DNA of 64,000 nt from Gemmatimonadota bacterium. Lineage in GTDB: Bacteria > Gemmatimonadota > Gemmatimonadetes > Longimicrobiales > Gaopeijiaceae. Below are positions 41,797-50,707 of the stretch, piece by piece; the stretch's first letter is position 1; the number at the start of each line of letters is the position of its first letter. Made by a program: the position numbers and the translations under genes. The stretch is taken from positions 124,001 through 188,000 of the forward strand of contig JACZXQ010000002.1 in assembly GCA_022571515.1 (NCBI GenBank), in the 5' to 3' direction. The notes beneath the pieces are model-generated. The model made no database searches, was not told the origin of the DNA, and saw only the letters and a list, made by a program, of their open reading frames with translations.

Positions 41797-42116
41797 GTGA
41801 CCAGTTCCACGAAGATGCGGACTTCGCCTCCGCAGGCCAGGCCGACCTCCCAGGCCATCTCGTCGGTAACGCCGTAGGTGAGCAGGCGGGGCTCGCCCGA
41901 CTCCATGACCTGGCGCGCCTCATCGATCACGGCGCCTTCGACGCAGCCGCCGGACACCGAGCCCACGAAGCGGCCCTGGTCGTCCATGCACATTTGGCTG
42001 CCGGGCTGTCTCGGAGCCGACCCCCAAGTCTGGACGACCGTGGCGAGCACCACGGAGCGTCCGTCTTCGAGCCAGACTTTGGCCTGTGCCAGCGCATCGT
42101 CCTGGTCCCGGATCAT
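41793..42116 (-). CDS. XdhC/CoxI family protein, N-terminal half
   Basis: 107 residues equal to the N-terminal XdhC_CoxI domain: VVLATVVQTWGSAPRQPGSQMCMDDQGRFVGSVSGGCVEGAVIDEA, ending with CGGEVRIFVE. In many bacteria this domain and the Rossmann half form one protein; here they are two overlapping genes. It starts 3 bases after the stop of the porin gene, so it may be read from the porin promoter. Confidence 0.85.
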   Translation of the reverse strand: MIRDQDDALAQAKVWLEDGRSVVLATVVQTWGSAPRQPGSQMCMDDQGRFVGSVSGGCVEGAVIDEARQVMESGEPRLLTYGVTDEMAWEVGLACGGEVRIFVELVT

Positions 42117-42119
42117 CGG

Positions 42120-43313
42120 TCAGAACGTCGCGTTGAGCATCAGGTAACCCCACGTCATGTTTTCGGTCAGGCGCCCGATGTCCGCGAGGCCGTCGGCCTG
42201 GATCACTACTGATAGCCCACCGGTGATCCCCAAGTTGCTCGAATACCGATGCGTGATCGTGAAGTCGATCTCCTCGCCCAGATGCGCTGTGGAGGTCGTC
42301 CCGCGCTTGGCCAGCCTAAACGAGTGCAGGTCCAGCCGCAGCGTCACGTCGTGGCTGGCTTGAAGCGAGCCTTTCACCGCGAAGTCCTGCAACCCCAACC
42401 CCGCTGTGTGCGCCGGGATGTTCAGGAACAGGTCGGCGAAGCCGTAGAACTTGTGGTTCGTGGCGTACATGGTATCGAACACCTTGGTCTTGCCGTCGCC
42501 CGGGGTGTCGTCTCCGGAGAGATAATCGTACCACAGCGTGATCCGGCCCTTGTTGGCCGGCCCCAGACCAAAGCCGAGCCGCCCGCCCAGCATGAATGCC
42601 GTCACGTCGTCATCTCCCCGCTCGCCGAGCTGGATGCTGGCCTCGGCGCGGTAGTTGACCCTGCTACCGCTCCCGGCGAACCGTGCGCCCAACGTCGCCT
42701 GGTCCATGTGGGCCTGTTCACGCGCTCTCTGGTAGAATCCGTAGAGGTCGAGTGCGCCCGACGCCATCGAGCTGACGGTGGCGTACACCCCCACGAACTC
42801 GGCGTCCGTACCGACATCGGCGGCGAGGTTCTCGGCCGTCTTGAATCCGATGAAGTCGACGCTACCCCAATCCCTGTTGAGTCGAAGACGAGCGCCATCG
42901 AAGCTGCGGGCCTGCTGCGCCCACCCGACCGCGCCTACCAGCCGCTCCCCGCCGAAGTTGACCTCCTGACGCCCGATCCTCGCCGCAGTCGGCGCGGATT
43001 GGAACCGTCCCATGTCGATGTAACCCTGATGGAGGTCGAGGTTGTCCGCGTTGAAATCGGTGAGGGTGTTGGTCTCCTCACCGAAGATCCGCACGTCCTG
43101 GAGCTGAATGACGATACTCACATCATCTTCGAGCAACGCGGCCAGGGTGACACGGGTACGCATCGACGTGAAACTCTGGGCGCCCTCCGCGGCCGGATCT
43201 CTGAACTCGGTTCTCGGCCTGACCTGGCCGTGAAACGTGACTTCCTGCGCGGCCAGCGGGCAGATCATCCCCAATGCCACGGCGGCGACGAGCGCCGCTC
43301 TGACGTTCTTCAT
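42120..43313 (-). CDS. Outer-membrane beta-barrel porin (alginate-export-like)
   Basis: 397 residues with a signal peptide MKNVRAALVAAVALGMICPLAAQ. The mature protein is a beta-barrel: EVTFHGQVRPRTEFRD, TSMRTRVTLAALLEDDVSIVIQLQDVRIFGEE, and FNADNLDLHQGYIDMG are the alginate_exp/porin-like N-terminus; the C-terminal ends YLMLNATF with an aromatic last residue, as outer-membrane barrels do. Such proteins let carbohydrates or anions cross the outer membrane. A good GAGGGAGA ribosome binding site precedes the ATG. Gene order suggests co-transcription with xdhC, mocA and coxG. Confidence 0.75.
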   Translation of the reverse strand: MKNVRAALVAAVALGMICPLAAQEVTFHGQVRPRTEFRDPAAEGAQSFTSMRTRVTLAALLEDDVSIVIQLQDVRIFGEETNTLTDFNADNLDLHQGYIDMGRFQSAPTAARIGRQEVNFGGERLVGAVGWAQQARSFDGARLRLNRDWGSVDFIGFKTAENLAADVGTDAEFVGVYATVSSMASGALDLYGFYQRAREQAHMDQATLGARFAGSGSRVNYRAEASIQLGERGDDDVTAFMLGGRLGFGLGPANKGRITLWYDYLSGDDTPGDGKTKVFDTMYATNHKFYGFADLFLNIPAHTAGLGLQDFAVKGSLQASHDVTLRLDLHSFRLAKRGTTSTAHLGEEIDFTITHRYSSNLGITGGLSVVIQADGLADIGRLTENMTWGYLMLNATF

Positions 43314-43551
43314 TTGCCGATCTCCCTCGCGTGAATGCGACGAGTCATCGGGGAAGTCTGTCGAATCAGGGTATGCGCGGTCTGTCAGGGGAACGTTGAA
43401 CGTGGTGTCGGGGGATTTCCCACACGAGCATGATCTTATGGACTTCCGCTCCACACCGCATCCTGTGCCCGACACGGCACGGGCCTTAGTTTCGGGCGCT
43501 GTAATCCGGCCGGTATGTCGGGCGGGGCACACATTCCAGAAGGAGGTTTGG

Positions 43552-44520
43552 TTGAGGGCAGTAGGGAAGTGGGCGATGGCCTTTGCGATCTCGACGTTGA
43601 TCGGGTGTGGCGGTGACTCGGGCGGCGATGCGGGTGGTGTGGCCGGTGTCCGCGCCGACCGACCGTCGTTCGACGGCGCGCGCGCGTTCCGGGACCTGAT
43701 GACCCAGGTGGAGTTCGGGCCTCGAGTGCCCGGCACGGACGGCCATGCCGCTCAGCTCGCCTGGATGACGGAGCAGCTCGGCGCCTTGGCCGACACGGTG
43801 ATCCTGGATGCGTTCTCGCACACGACCCTGCAGTCTGATGAGTTGGAACTCACGAACGTTCTGGCCCGCTTCGGCGGAGTCGGCGGAATCGGCGAACCCG
43901 ATCGGCGCCGCGTGTTGCTCCTCGCCCACTGGGACACCCGGCCACGGTCGGAGCGAAGCCTCCTAGCCGAGGACAGGGAGACGCCGCTTCCTGGAGCCAA
44001 CGACGGGGCCTCGGGCGTGGCGGTCCTCATGGAGCTGGCGCGCATGTTCGCCGAGAAGGCGCCGCCAACCGGCGTCGACCTCCTGTTTGTGGACGGTGAG
44101 GACTACGGGCCCACCACGGCCGACATGTTCCTCGGCGCCCGGAACTACGTCGACACCAGAAGTGCCGGCGACGCACCCATTTTCGCGATCCTGTTGGACA
44201 TGGTGGGCGACAAGGACCCGCGCTTCCCGATCGAGGGCTATTCCTCGCAGTACGCGCCGCAAGTCGCTCAACGTATCTGGGGCATCGCGGCTGAGTTGGG
44301 ATACGGGCGGTACTTCCCGATCGAGGTGGGACAGAGTGTGAACGACGACCACGTTCCGCTGAACCAAGCCGGTGTGCCCACGGTGGACATCATCGACTTC
44401 GATTACGGGCCGCAGAACAGCCTTTGGCACACGATCGACGACACTCCCGAGAACACGAGCGCGGGGACTCTGCGGATCGTGGGGGAAGTGGTGGCCGAAG
44501 TCGTGTACCGGAGCCGATGA
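43552..44520 (+). CDS. M28-family zinc aminopeptidase / glutaminyl-cyclase-like lipoprotein
   Basis: 322 residues from a TTG with AGGAGG 5 bases upstream; it begins MRAVGKWAMAFAISTLIGCGG, a lipoprotein signal with lipobox LIGC. The catalytic domain has LLLAHWDTRPRSER (His and Asp ligands), GANDGASGVAVLMELARMF (Asp ligand and Asp-Gly), VDGEDYG (Glu) and QAGVPTVDIIDFDYG, and a final His in LWHTIDD. This is the M28/glutaminyl cyclase pattern. The periplasmic enzyme could trim peptides or cyclise N-terminal Gln. It is divergent from the porin; the 238-base gap shows nothing else. Confidence 0.83.
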   Translation: MRAVGKWAMAFAISTLIGCGGDSGGDAGGVAGVRADRPSFDGARAFRDLMTQVEFGPRVPGTDGHAAQLAWMTEQLGALADTVILDAFSHTTLQSDELELTNVLARFGGVGGIGEPDRRRVLLLAHWDTRPRSERSLLAEDRETPLPGANDGASGVAVLMELARMFAEKAPPTGVDLLFVDGEDYGPTTADMFLGARNYVDTRSAGDAPIFAILLDMVGDKDPRFPIEGYSSQYAPQVAQRIWGIAAELGYGRYFPIEVGQSVNDDHVPLNQAGVPTVDIIDFDYGPQNSLWHTIDDTPENTSAGTLRIVGEVVAEVVYRSR

Positions 44521-44533
44521 CGGGGGTGGGTCG

Positions 44534-45493
44534 ATGAGCGAGACCCCGACGGTCCGTGCGGCGGTGGTGCAAGCCGCTCCGCTCCTGTTCGACCTCGAGG
44601 GCACCGTGGCGAAGGCCTGCCGGCTCATCCTCGAGGCGGCCGAAGGCGGGGCTGAGCTCGTAGTCTTCCCGGAGGCGTATGTGGGCGGCTACCCCTGGGG
44701 CCTGGCGTTCGGCACGGCCGTGGGTGGGCGTAGTCCGGCCGGCCGGCGTACCTGGGAGCGCTACTGGAAGGCTGCGATCGACGTGCCTGGCCCAGAGACC
44801 GAGCGTCTGGCGGAGGCCGCCAAAGAAGCCGGCGTCTACCTGGCGATCGGTGTCATCGAACGAGACAGCACGTACAGCCGCGGGACGTTGTTCTGCACGC
44901 TGCTCTACATCGGGCCGGCCGGCGACCTGCTGGGCAAGCACCGGAAGCTCAAGCCCACGGCGGCCGAGCGTGTGATCTGGGGTGAGGGAGACGGCAGCAC
45001 GCTCACTGTGATCGACACGCCGTTCGGCAAGGTGGGTGGGCTGATCTGCTGGGAGAACTACATGCCGATGGCGCGCATGGCGATGTATGGAAAGGGGGTG
45101 GAGGTCTACCTGGCTCCCACCGCGGACGCTCGTGGGCGGTGGCAGAGCACGCTCCAGCACATCGCGCTGGAGGGCAGGTGTTTCGTACTGGGCTGCAACC
45201 AGTACGTGACCCGGGCGATGTATCCCGACGATCTGGAGATCGAAGACGAGCTGGAGGCATGGCCGGAGCTGCTGTGCCGCGGGGGAAGTGCGATCTACTC
45301 ACCGATGGGCGACCTGCTGGCCGGACCCCTGTTCGACGATGAAGGCATCCTGACCGCCGAACTCGACATGGGTGAGGTGATACGGGGAAAATTCGACTTC
45401 GACGTGGTGGGCCATTACGCGCGGCCGGACGTATTCCGACTCACCGTCGACGAGGCGCCCAAGCCGCCTGTGGAGTACCCGGCCGACGGGTGA
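44534..45493 (+). CDS. Nitrilase family protein
   Basis: 319 residues. The catalytic triad of the nitrilase branch is visible: E47 in VVFPEAYVGGYP, K138 in KHRKLKPTAAER and C172 in ICWENY. The KHRKLKPT and GEGD surrounds match true nitrilases better than amidases or carbamoylases. Nitrilases convert nitriles to carboxylic acids plus ammonia; physiological substrate unknown. It starts 13 bases after the M28 gene and ends 164 bases before the aminotransferase gene. Confidence 0.85.
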   Translation: MSETPTVRAAVVQAAPLLFDLEGTVAKACRLILEAAEGGAELVVFPEAYVGGYPWGLAFGTAVGGRSPAGRRTWERYWKAAIDVPGPETERLAEAAKEAGVYLAIGVIERDSTYSRGTLFCTLLYIGPAGDLLGKHRKLKPTAAERVIWGEGDGSTLTVIDTPFGKVGGLICWENYMPMARMAMYGKGVEVYLAPTADARGRWQSTLQHIALEGRCFVLGCNQYVTRAMYPDDLEIEDELEAWPELLCRGGSAIYSPMGDLLAGPLFDDEGILTAELDMGEVIRGKFDFDVVGHYARPDVFRLTVDEAPKPPVEYPADG

Positions 45494-45657
45494 TCACCGG
45501 GCGGCGTCCACCCCCTTGCCTTCCAACGGGCGGGTGCACATCATCGCCCATGGGGTGTAGCACATCCCGATCCCGCGGCGGCTGGCGAACACTCCCAGTC
45601 GCCGCCCTTCAGCTACGTACGCGACGCCCCGGCGCAGCGAAACCGAGCAGCCGATCC

Positions 45658-46875
45658 ATGACTCGAGCAAGCGCGGCGAACACCGAACGCTACCTCCAGG
45701 AAGCCGACCGCTTCGGAGCCCACAACTACCATCCGCTGCCGGTCGTCATCGAGCGGGCCGAGGGGGTGTGGGTGTGGGATGTGGATGGGAACAAGTTCCT
45801 GGACATGCTGAGCGCCTATTCAGCGCTCAACCAGGGCCACCGTCATCCGGCGATCCTGGCCGCCGCCCGTGACCAGATGGACAAGCTCACGCTCACCTCG
45901 CGTGCCTTCCACAACGACCAGATGGGCGCCTTCCTCAGGGAGCTGTGTGAGGCCACGGGGTACGAGAAGGCGCTCCCGATGAATACCGGTGCGGAGGCCG
46001 TCGAGACGTCCATCAAGATGGTCCGGAAGTGGGGCTACAAGGTCAAGGGCGTTGCGGAGGGCCGGGCGGAGATCATCGTCTGCGAGAACAACTTCCATGG
46101 CCGCACGACCACCATCGTCGGGTTTTCGTCGGAGCATCAATACCGGGACGGGTTCGGACCTTTCACCCCCGGGTTCCGGCTGATCCCGTATGACGACATC
46201 GATGCTCTGCGCGCCGCGATCAACGAGAACACCGTCGGGTTCCTGGTCGAGCCGCTCCAGGGTGAGGGTGGAGTGGTGGTGCCGGCCGAGGGCTACCTCC
46301 GCCAGGCCGCACAAGTGTGTCGGGAGAATCGCGTCGCGTTCATGGCCGACGAGATCCAGACCGGACTCGGGCGCACCGGCAAACTCTTCTGCTGCGACTG
46401 GGAAGACGTGCGGCCTGACGTGCTCACGGTCGGGAAGGCCCTGGGCGGCGGCGTCTACCCGGTGTCGGCGACCATAGCGGACGCCGAGTTCATGGACGTG
46501 TTCAGCCCGGGGGACCACGGATCGACGTTCGGCGGCAACCCGTTGGGTGCCGCGATCGGACGCGCCTCCCTCCGGGTGATCCTGGACGAGAACCTGTCGG
46601 AGCGCTCGAACGAACTCGGCAACTGGTTCATGGAGGGGCTGCGGGCCATCGACTCGCCACACGTGGAAGAGGTGCGCGGCAAGGGCCTCATGATCGGCGT
46701 TGTGATCAAGGAGTCGTCGGGCACGGCACGGCCGTTCTGCGAAGCGCTCGAGCAGCGGGGCATCCTGGCCAAGGAAACCCACAGTCAGGTGATCCGCTTC
46801 GCCCCGCCGCTGGTGATCGGCAAGGATGTGCTCGAGGATGCGCTGCAGGAGATCGGGGCGGTGCTGTCCGCCTGA
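45658..46875 (+). CDS. rocD: Ornithine--oxo-acid transaminase
   Basis: 405 residues, PLP fold type I. N-terminal marks (EADRFGAHNYHPLPVVIERAEGVWVWDVDGNKFLDMLSAYSALNQGHRHP) are those of ornithine aminotransferase, followed by NTGAEAVETSIKMVRKW and the PLP lysine in TVGKALGGGVYPVSA. It moves the delta amino group of ornithine to 2-oxoglutarate, giving glutamate semialdehyde. The ATG at 45658 gives the natural length; longer frames upstream are not supported. Confidence 0.88.
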   Translation: MTRASAANTERYLQEADRFGAHNYHPLPVVIERAEGVWVWDVDGNKFLDMLSAYSALNQGHRHPAILAAARDQMDKLTLTSRAFHNDQMGAFLRELCEATGYEKALPMNTGAEAVETSIKMVRKWGYKVKGVAEGRAEIIVCENNFHGRTTTIVGFSSEHQYRDGFGPFTPGFRLIPYDDIDALRAAINENTVGFLVEPLQGEGGVVVPAEGYLRQAAQVCRENRVAFMADEIQTGLGRTGKLFCCDWEDVRPDVLTVGKALGGGVYPVSATIADAEFMDVFSPGDHGSTFGGNPLGAAIGRASLRVILDENLSERSNELGNWFMEGLRAIDSPHVEEVRGKGLMIGVVIKESSGTARPFCEALEQRGILAKETHSQVIRFAPPLVIGKDVLEDALQEIGAVLSA

Positions 46876-46919
46876 TACACGACCGGCTCTGGCTCGCCCT
46901 CGGGCTACTCACCGCCGGA

Positions 46920-48491
46920 TTGGGCACACTCGCGCTTTTCTTGTGGGAGCCGTTTCCGCCGGGTATCTGGCACGACGACGGGGTCTATCTCCTGCTCGGG
47001 AGGGCCCTCGCGAACGGTGAGGGCCTGCGGTACGTGGGTGTCAGCGGTGCGCCCTTGGCCCCCAAGTTTCCGCCCCTGTATCCGCTGACCCTCGCCTTCG
47101 TGTGGCGGCTCTTTCCCGACCTACCGCGAGAGACGGCCGTCTTCGGCTTGATCAACGTGGCCGTGCTGATCACGGGCGGCGCGCTGTTCGCGGCGTATCT
47201 GAGGCGGGCGCTACGCTTGCCGCTCGCCGCGGCTGTGGGCATTGCGGGCGTGGCGTGGCTCTCGGTCGATCTCTGGCGTGTGGCGATGGTCCCACTCTCG
47301 GAGCCGCTCTTCATCGTGCTGCTGATCGTTTCGCTCTGGGTGGCCACCGAGTTGGAGCAGAGACCCGGGTGGAGGCGGCTGCTGATCTTCCTCGCGGCCT
47401 TCGCGCTCGTATTTCACACGCGTACGATCGGGCTGGTGGTGGGTGCCGCCGTGCCGCTGGCGCTGCTGACCAGGGGCTACCGGCGTGAGGCGGCGGTGGC
47501 GGCGACGGGAGCCGTGGGCGTGGTGCTGCCCTGGGTGATCTGGTCGCGCGCCGCCGCCCGTGAGATTCCAGAACCCATGCGCGATATCCTCGGCTCGTAC
47601 GGAGGGTGGATCACTGCCCAGGCCGTCGGTTCACCGGTGAGCTTCGTGACGGGTCTACCCGCCGCGGCCTGGGGACTGCTCGACCGTCTGGCGCGCGTCA
47701 CCATCCCCCTGTCGACGCCCTCGCTGCGCGTCGCGGCAGCCTTCGTTCTGGTGCCGGCGCTGGCATTCGGGCTCTACCGGTTGGCACGCAGGTCACGGGC
47801 CACGGCCTTTTCGGTGGTGCTGTTTCTCGGCGTTCTCTGGGTGTGGCCGTATCAAGATCGGCGGCTCGTGACGCCGCTGATTCCGTTCCTATGGGTGGTG
47901 GGTGCGTTGGGTGCGGCGCCTGGGTTTGCCGCACTTCGCGGACTCGTCGCTCGCGGCTCGGAGGCCGTCGAGCCGCCACGAGGGGCCAGACGGTTGCTAC
48001 CCGTGGCCGGCGCGCTGGCTGTCGTCTGGGCCGCATGGTTCGCAGTGGGGTCCGTGATCGAGTTGAGTCGAGGAGTGCACGTCCAGCCCTACAGGATCCG
48101 GGCGACGATGCTCGCTCGTTCCGTCGAGGCTCTCCGAGGGATCGCCCCGGACGGCGTTGTCGTCGGTGCCCCCGAGCTATGGCCGGGAATCCACCTGCAC
48201 ACCGGGCTGACCGTAGCGCCCAGTGCTCTTTTCAAGCCGATCTCCTCGGCCGGGCCATCCTGGGGGGATCCGGGTCAACAGTTCCGCTTGTGGCAGGCCG
48301 CCGGCATCGATTACCTCATTCTCGAACAGGGTGGGGCGGTGCACGGTGGAGCGCTCGACGAGCTGAGGCGGCTGTGCCCGGACGGAGCCGTGCAGTACGT
48401 GGCCATCTGGAGAGGTGGCTCACTGGCCCGTTTGAACTGGGATGAGGACTGCCGGCTGAGGGCGCGGGCCTGGGAGGCTTCTCCTCCCTAG
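46920..48491 (+). CDS. GT39-like polytopic membrane glycosyltransferase (putative)
   Basis: About 523 residues from TTG at 46920. After a membrane segment the first loop has PPGIWHDDGVYLLLGRALANGEG, with an Asp pair at the position of the catalytic acid in the PMT/ArnT superfamily, and APKFPPLYPLTLAFVW. Roughly ten membrane segments and a C-terminal periplasmic domain follow. The frame is open further back to at least 46872 and would supply the rest of the first membrane helix (RLWLALGLLTAG), but no ATG, GTG or TTG is found there; CTG at 46872 overlaps the rocD stop. The real start is uncertain. It resembles the gene at 17132 in layout. Confidence 0.62.
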   Translation: MGTLALFLWEPFPPGIWHDDGVYLLLGRALANGEGLRYVGVSGAPLAPKFPPLYPLTLAFVWRLFPDLPRETAVFGLINVAVLITGGALFAAYLRRALRLPLAAAVGIAGVAWLSVDLWRVAMVPLSEPLFIVLLIVSLWVATELEQRPGWRRLLIFLAAFALVFHTRTIGLVVGAAVPLALLTRGYRREAAVAATGAVGVVLPWVIWSRAAAREIPEPMRDILGSYGGWITAQAVGSPVSFVTGLPAAAWGLLDRLARVTIPLSTPSLRVAAAFVLVPALAFGLYRLARRSRATAFSVVLFLGVLWVWPYQDRRLVTPLIPFLWVVGALGAAPGFAALRGLVARGSEAVEPPRGARRLLPVAGALAVVWAAWFAVGSVIELSRGVHVQPYRIRATMLARSVEALRGIAPDGVVVGAPELWPGIHLHTGLTVAPSALFKPISSAGPSWGDPGQQFRLWQAAGIDYLILEQGGAVHGGALDELRRLCPDGAVQYVAIWRGGSLARLNWDEDCRLRARAWEASPP

Positions 48492-48492
48492 C

Positions 48493-48771
48493 TCACCATT
48501 CGATGGTGCCCTGCTTGCTGGTGTCGACTTGTTCCGCATCCCCATCCCCCAGGAGCACGTTCTCGATTTGCTCGTAGAGGAAGGCCTTCGCCTTGGAATC
48601 CCGAGGATCGAGGCCGAAGTGGTTGATCAGCAGCGTTTGGTGTTGGAGCCAGTCGGCCCAGCAGTCCGGGCAGATCTTGGCCAGAATGCGTTCCCCGATC
48701 GGGTTCCTGAACGGTGCCCTACCCAAGGGCTCCTTCGCCTCCTTGCACCGCCTGCAGTCCATCGTCGCCAC
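48493..48771 (-). CDS. YggX-like Fe(II)-trafficking protein with two CxxC pairs
   Basis: 92 residues from a GTG preceded by GAGG. The middle and end match YggX: IGERILAKICPDCWADWLQHQTLLINHFGLDPRD and FLYEQIENVLLG. YggX protects iron-sulfur enzymes from oxidation. Here the N-terminus MATMDCRRCKEAKEPLG and the ICPDCW site form two CxxC pairs, whereas classic YggX has a single cysteine near the start. The pairs could bind zinc or iron. It converges with the GT39-like gene, and the stops are about 2 bases apart. Confidence 0.75.
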   Translation of the reverse strand: MATMDCRRCKEAKEPLGRAPFRNPIGERILAKICPDCWADWLQHQTLLINHFGLDPRDSKAKAFLYEQIENVLLGDGDAEQVDTSKQGTIEW

Positions 48772-48944
48772 AGTGGCCTCACGCCTCCCTTTGTCTCACA
48801 TTTCGGATGAATTCGAATGGAGCAGAACTACCCGTAGGCTCCCGGGGGGGTCCAAGGCTTCCGTGGACGGGGTTCCGGGATTCGGTTATTTTAGCTTTCC
48901 GGCAAAATCACCTGTGCCTACGACGGTCGCGTAACCGCTCAAGA

Positions 48945-49340
48945 ATGCTGGGACTGATGCTCAACAAGAAACAGCTCAAGCATATCGAGAAGCGCTTGAT
49001 GGACGAGCGCTCCAAGGCTCTGAGAGCCCTGGGCCTGTTCGACGAGATGGCCAAGAAAGGTCGTGAAGCGGGCGATTCGGACCTTGCAACCTATACGGAC
49101 CACATGGCCGACCAGGGCACCGAGGCCATGGAGCGCGAGAAGGCCGCCCTCTTTGCCACCAAGGAAGGGCGGTACCTCTACCGGATCGAGGGGGCGTTGA
49201 GGCGGCTCTACAACGACCCGAAGTCCTTCGGCACGTGCCACACCTGTGGCTCGGAGGTCGGGTTCGAGCGGCTCGACGCACTTCCCCATGCGCGTTATTG
49301 CATCGACTGCAAGCGCAAAGAAGAGGAAGAAGCGGCCTAG
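48945..49340 (+). CDS. DksA/TraR-type zinc-finger protein
   Basis: 131 residues (127 if the ATG at 48957 is used). The N-terminal half is a coiled coil (LNKKQLKHIEKRLMDERSKALRAL); the C-terminal C4 zinc finger is CHTCGSEVGFERLDALPHARYCIDC. These features define DksA/TraR-family factors that enter the RNA polymerase secondary channel. A DxxDxA acidic tip typical of true DksA is not obvious, so regulation with ppGpp is uncertain. The 170 bases upstream have no other gene. Confidence 0.8.
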   Translation: MLGLMLNKKQLKHIEKRLMDERSKALRALGLFDEMAKKGREAGDSDLATYTDHMADQGTEAMEREKAALFATKEGRYLYRIEGALRRLYNDPKSFGTCHTCGSEVGFERLDALPHARYCIDCKRKEEEEAA

Positions 49341-49345
49341 AGCAT

Positions 49346-49368
49346 AGGCCTCTGGAGCAGAGCCTTCT
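49346..49368. terminator. Bidirectional hairpin terminator between dksA-like and RNase D genes
   Basis: AGGC(C)TCTG, GAG loop, CAGAGCCT, with one bulged base, lies in the 26-base gap between two convergent stops. It is followed by TTCT in one direction and preceded by a short A-containing stretch in the other. Confidence 0.5.
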
Positions 49369-50569
49369 AGCGGTTCATCACGGCGAGCACCGCGTCGCCA
49401 ACCGCGTCGATCTGCCATTTGCGCATACCTTCGGTCGCGTCCAGGCCGGCTGCGTCCAACGGCGCTCTGCGGGCGATGTCGTAGATCACGGCGTTCGGGA
49501 GGAGCAGTCCCCGATCGATCCCGAGTTCTTCGGCCCGGTTCACCCTCACCTTCTTGATCCTGTTCGCCCACGCCTCTTCCTCGGGAGTGGGGCGACCGGG
49601 TCCGCGTTCCTTGGGGCTGGGGTAGGGGGAGATCTGATCTTCGGGTAGGTCTCTCACGGAGCGCAGGCGGGCGAGCAGCCTCCCCCCCTGTTGCTCGACG
49701 AGCCTCGGGTTGAGGCCCTTCACGTTCCCGAGCTCGGCCACGGAGGAGGGCTCGCCTTCGACGATGGTCAAAAGCGCCGGGTCGCCGGCTATCCTGAACG
49801 GCGCCCGGTCTCGACGCTGCGCGATCTCGTCGCGCCACGCCAACGCCTCGCGCAGGGCTTGGAGCTTCCGAGGCGGTAGGCTCCGGGCTCCCTTGACTTT
49901 GGCGACCGGGTCGGTCTCCGGATCGTCGCTCCAGCGCACGGCCTCGAGCGCGGCGAACTCCTCCTCGGCCCAGCTCGATCTTCCCAGTTCCTCCAACTTG
50001 GCTTCGAGCACGTCGGCGAGCGTATGCAGATACCGCGTGTCGTCGGCCGCATACTCGACGAGCTCTTCGGTTAGCGGCCGCCTCGCCCAATCCGCTCGCT
50101 GGTGCTTCTTCGAGAGCGTCACGGAACAGTACTTCTCCAGGAGCGCGGCCAAGCCGACCGAGGGCTCGCCGGTCAGAGAAGCTGCGATCTGCGTGTCGAA
50201 GAGATTCGTCGGGTGGATGTCGAGGTCTCGATCGAGCAGCCGCACGTCATAATCGCCGCCGTGGATGAGCACCTGGACGTTCGGATCCTCCAGGGCCGGA
50301 CGGAGCGCCCCGGATAGGTCGAACGCCATAGGGTCTATGACAAACGTGCGCTCGGTGCAGGAGAGCTGGATGAGCCGGACCTCGTCGGAATAGCGGTGAA
50401 AGCCCGCCGCCTCCAGATCGATGGCGATCCGCGCTTCCGTTCGCAACTCCTCGGCCAGGGCGAGTCCCGCTTCGTCGTCCTCGACGAGGCGTACCTTGAG
50501 ACGCTCGATGGTTCCCTCCGTGCTCGTAGTATGATCGGTGCCGATCCCTGTTCGGCCACCGGCCAACAT
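49367..50569 (-). CDS. rnd: Ribonuclease D
   Basis: 400 residues with ATG at 50569; a TTG at 50593 also exists. The DEDDy exonuclease domain has IAIDLEAAGFHRYSDEVRLIQLS, IHGGDYDVRLLDRDL, LFDTQIAASL and VEYAADDTRYLHTLADVL with the catalytic tyrosine replaced position 'YAADDTRYL'. Two HRDC-type helical domains follow, the usual RNase D set. It trims the 3' ends of tRNAs and other stable RNAs. The start is 139 bases from the divergent pyk start. Confidence 0.83.
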   Translation of the reverse strand: MLAGGRTGIGTDHTTSTEGTIERLKVRLVEDDEAGLALAEELRTEARIAIDLEAAGFHRYSDEVRLIQLSCTERTFVIDPMAFDLSGALRPALEDPNVQVLIHGGDYDVRLLDRDLDIHPTNLFDTQIAASLTGEPSVGLAALLEKYCSVTLSKKHQRADWARRPLTEELVEYAADDTRYLHTLADVLEAKLEELGRSSWAEEEFAALEAVRWSDDPETDPVAKVKGARSLPPRKLQALREALAWRDEIAQRRDRAPFRIAGDPALLTIVEGEPSSVAELGNVKGLNPRLVEQQGGRLLARLRSVRDLPEDQISPYPSPKERGPGRPTPEEEAWANRIKKVRVNRAEELGIDRGLLLPNAVIYDIARRAPLDAAGLDATEGMRKWQIDAVGDAVLAVMNR

Positions 50570-50707
50570 GGGCCCGCGCCGCCTGATGGACAAATCCGTT
50601 GGGAGATCGTGGTCAGCCTTGCTCGTGGGGCCATGCCCGGTAGCTTCCGAGTGGCGTCATGGACGCCCGCCCATGGGACCCCGTGCGAACACCAATCCGG
50701 AGCTTCG

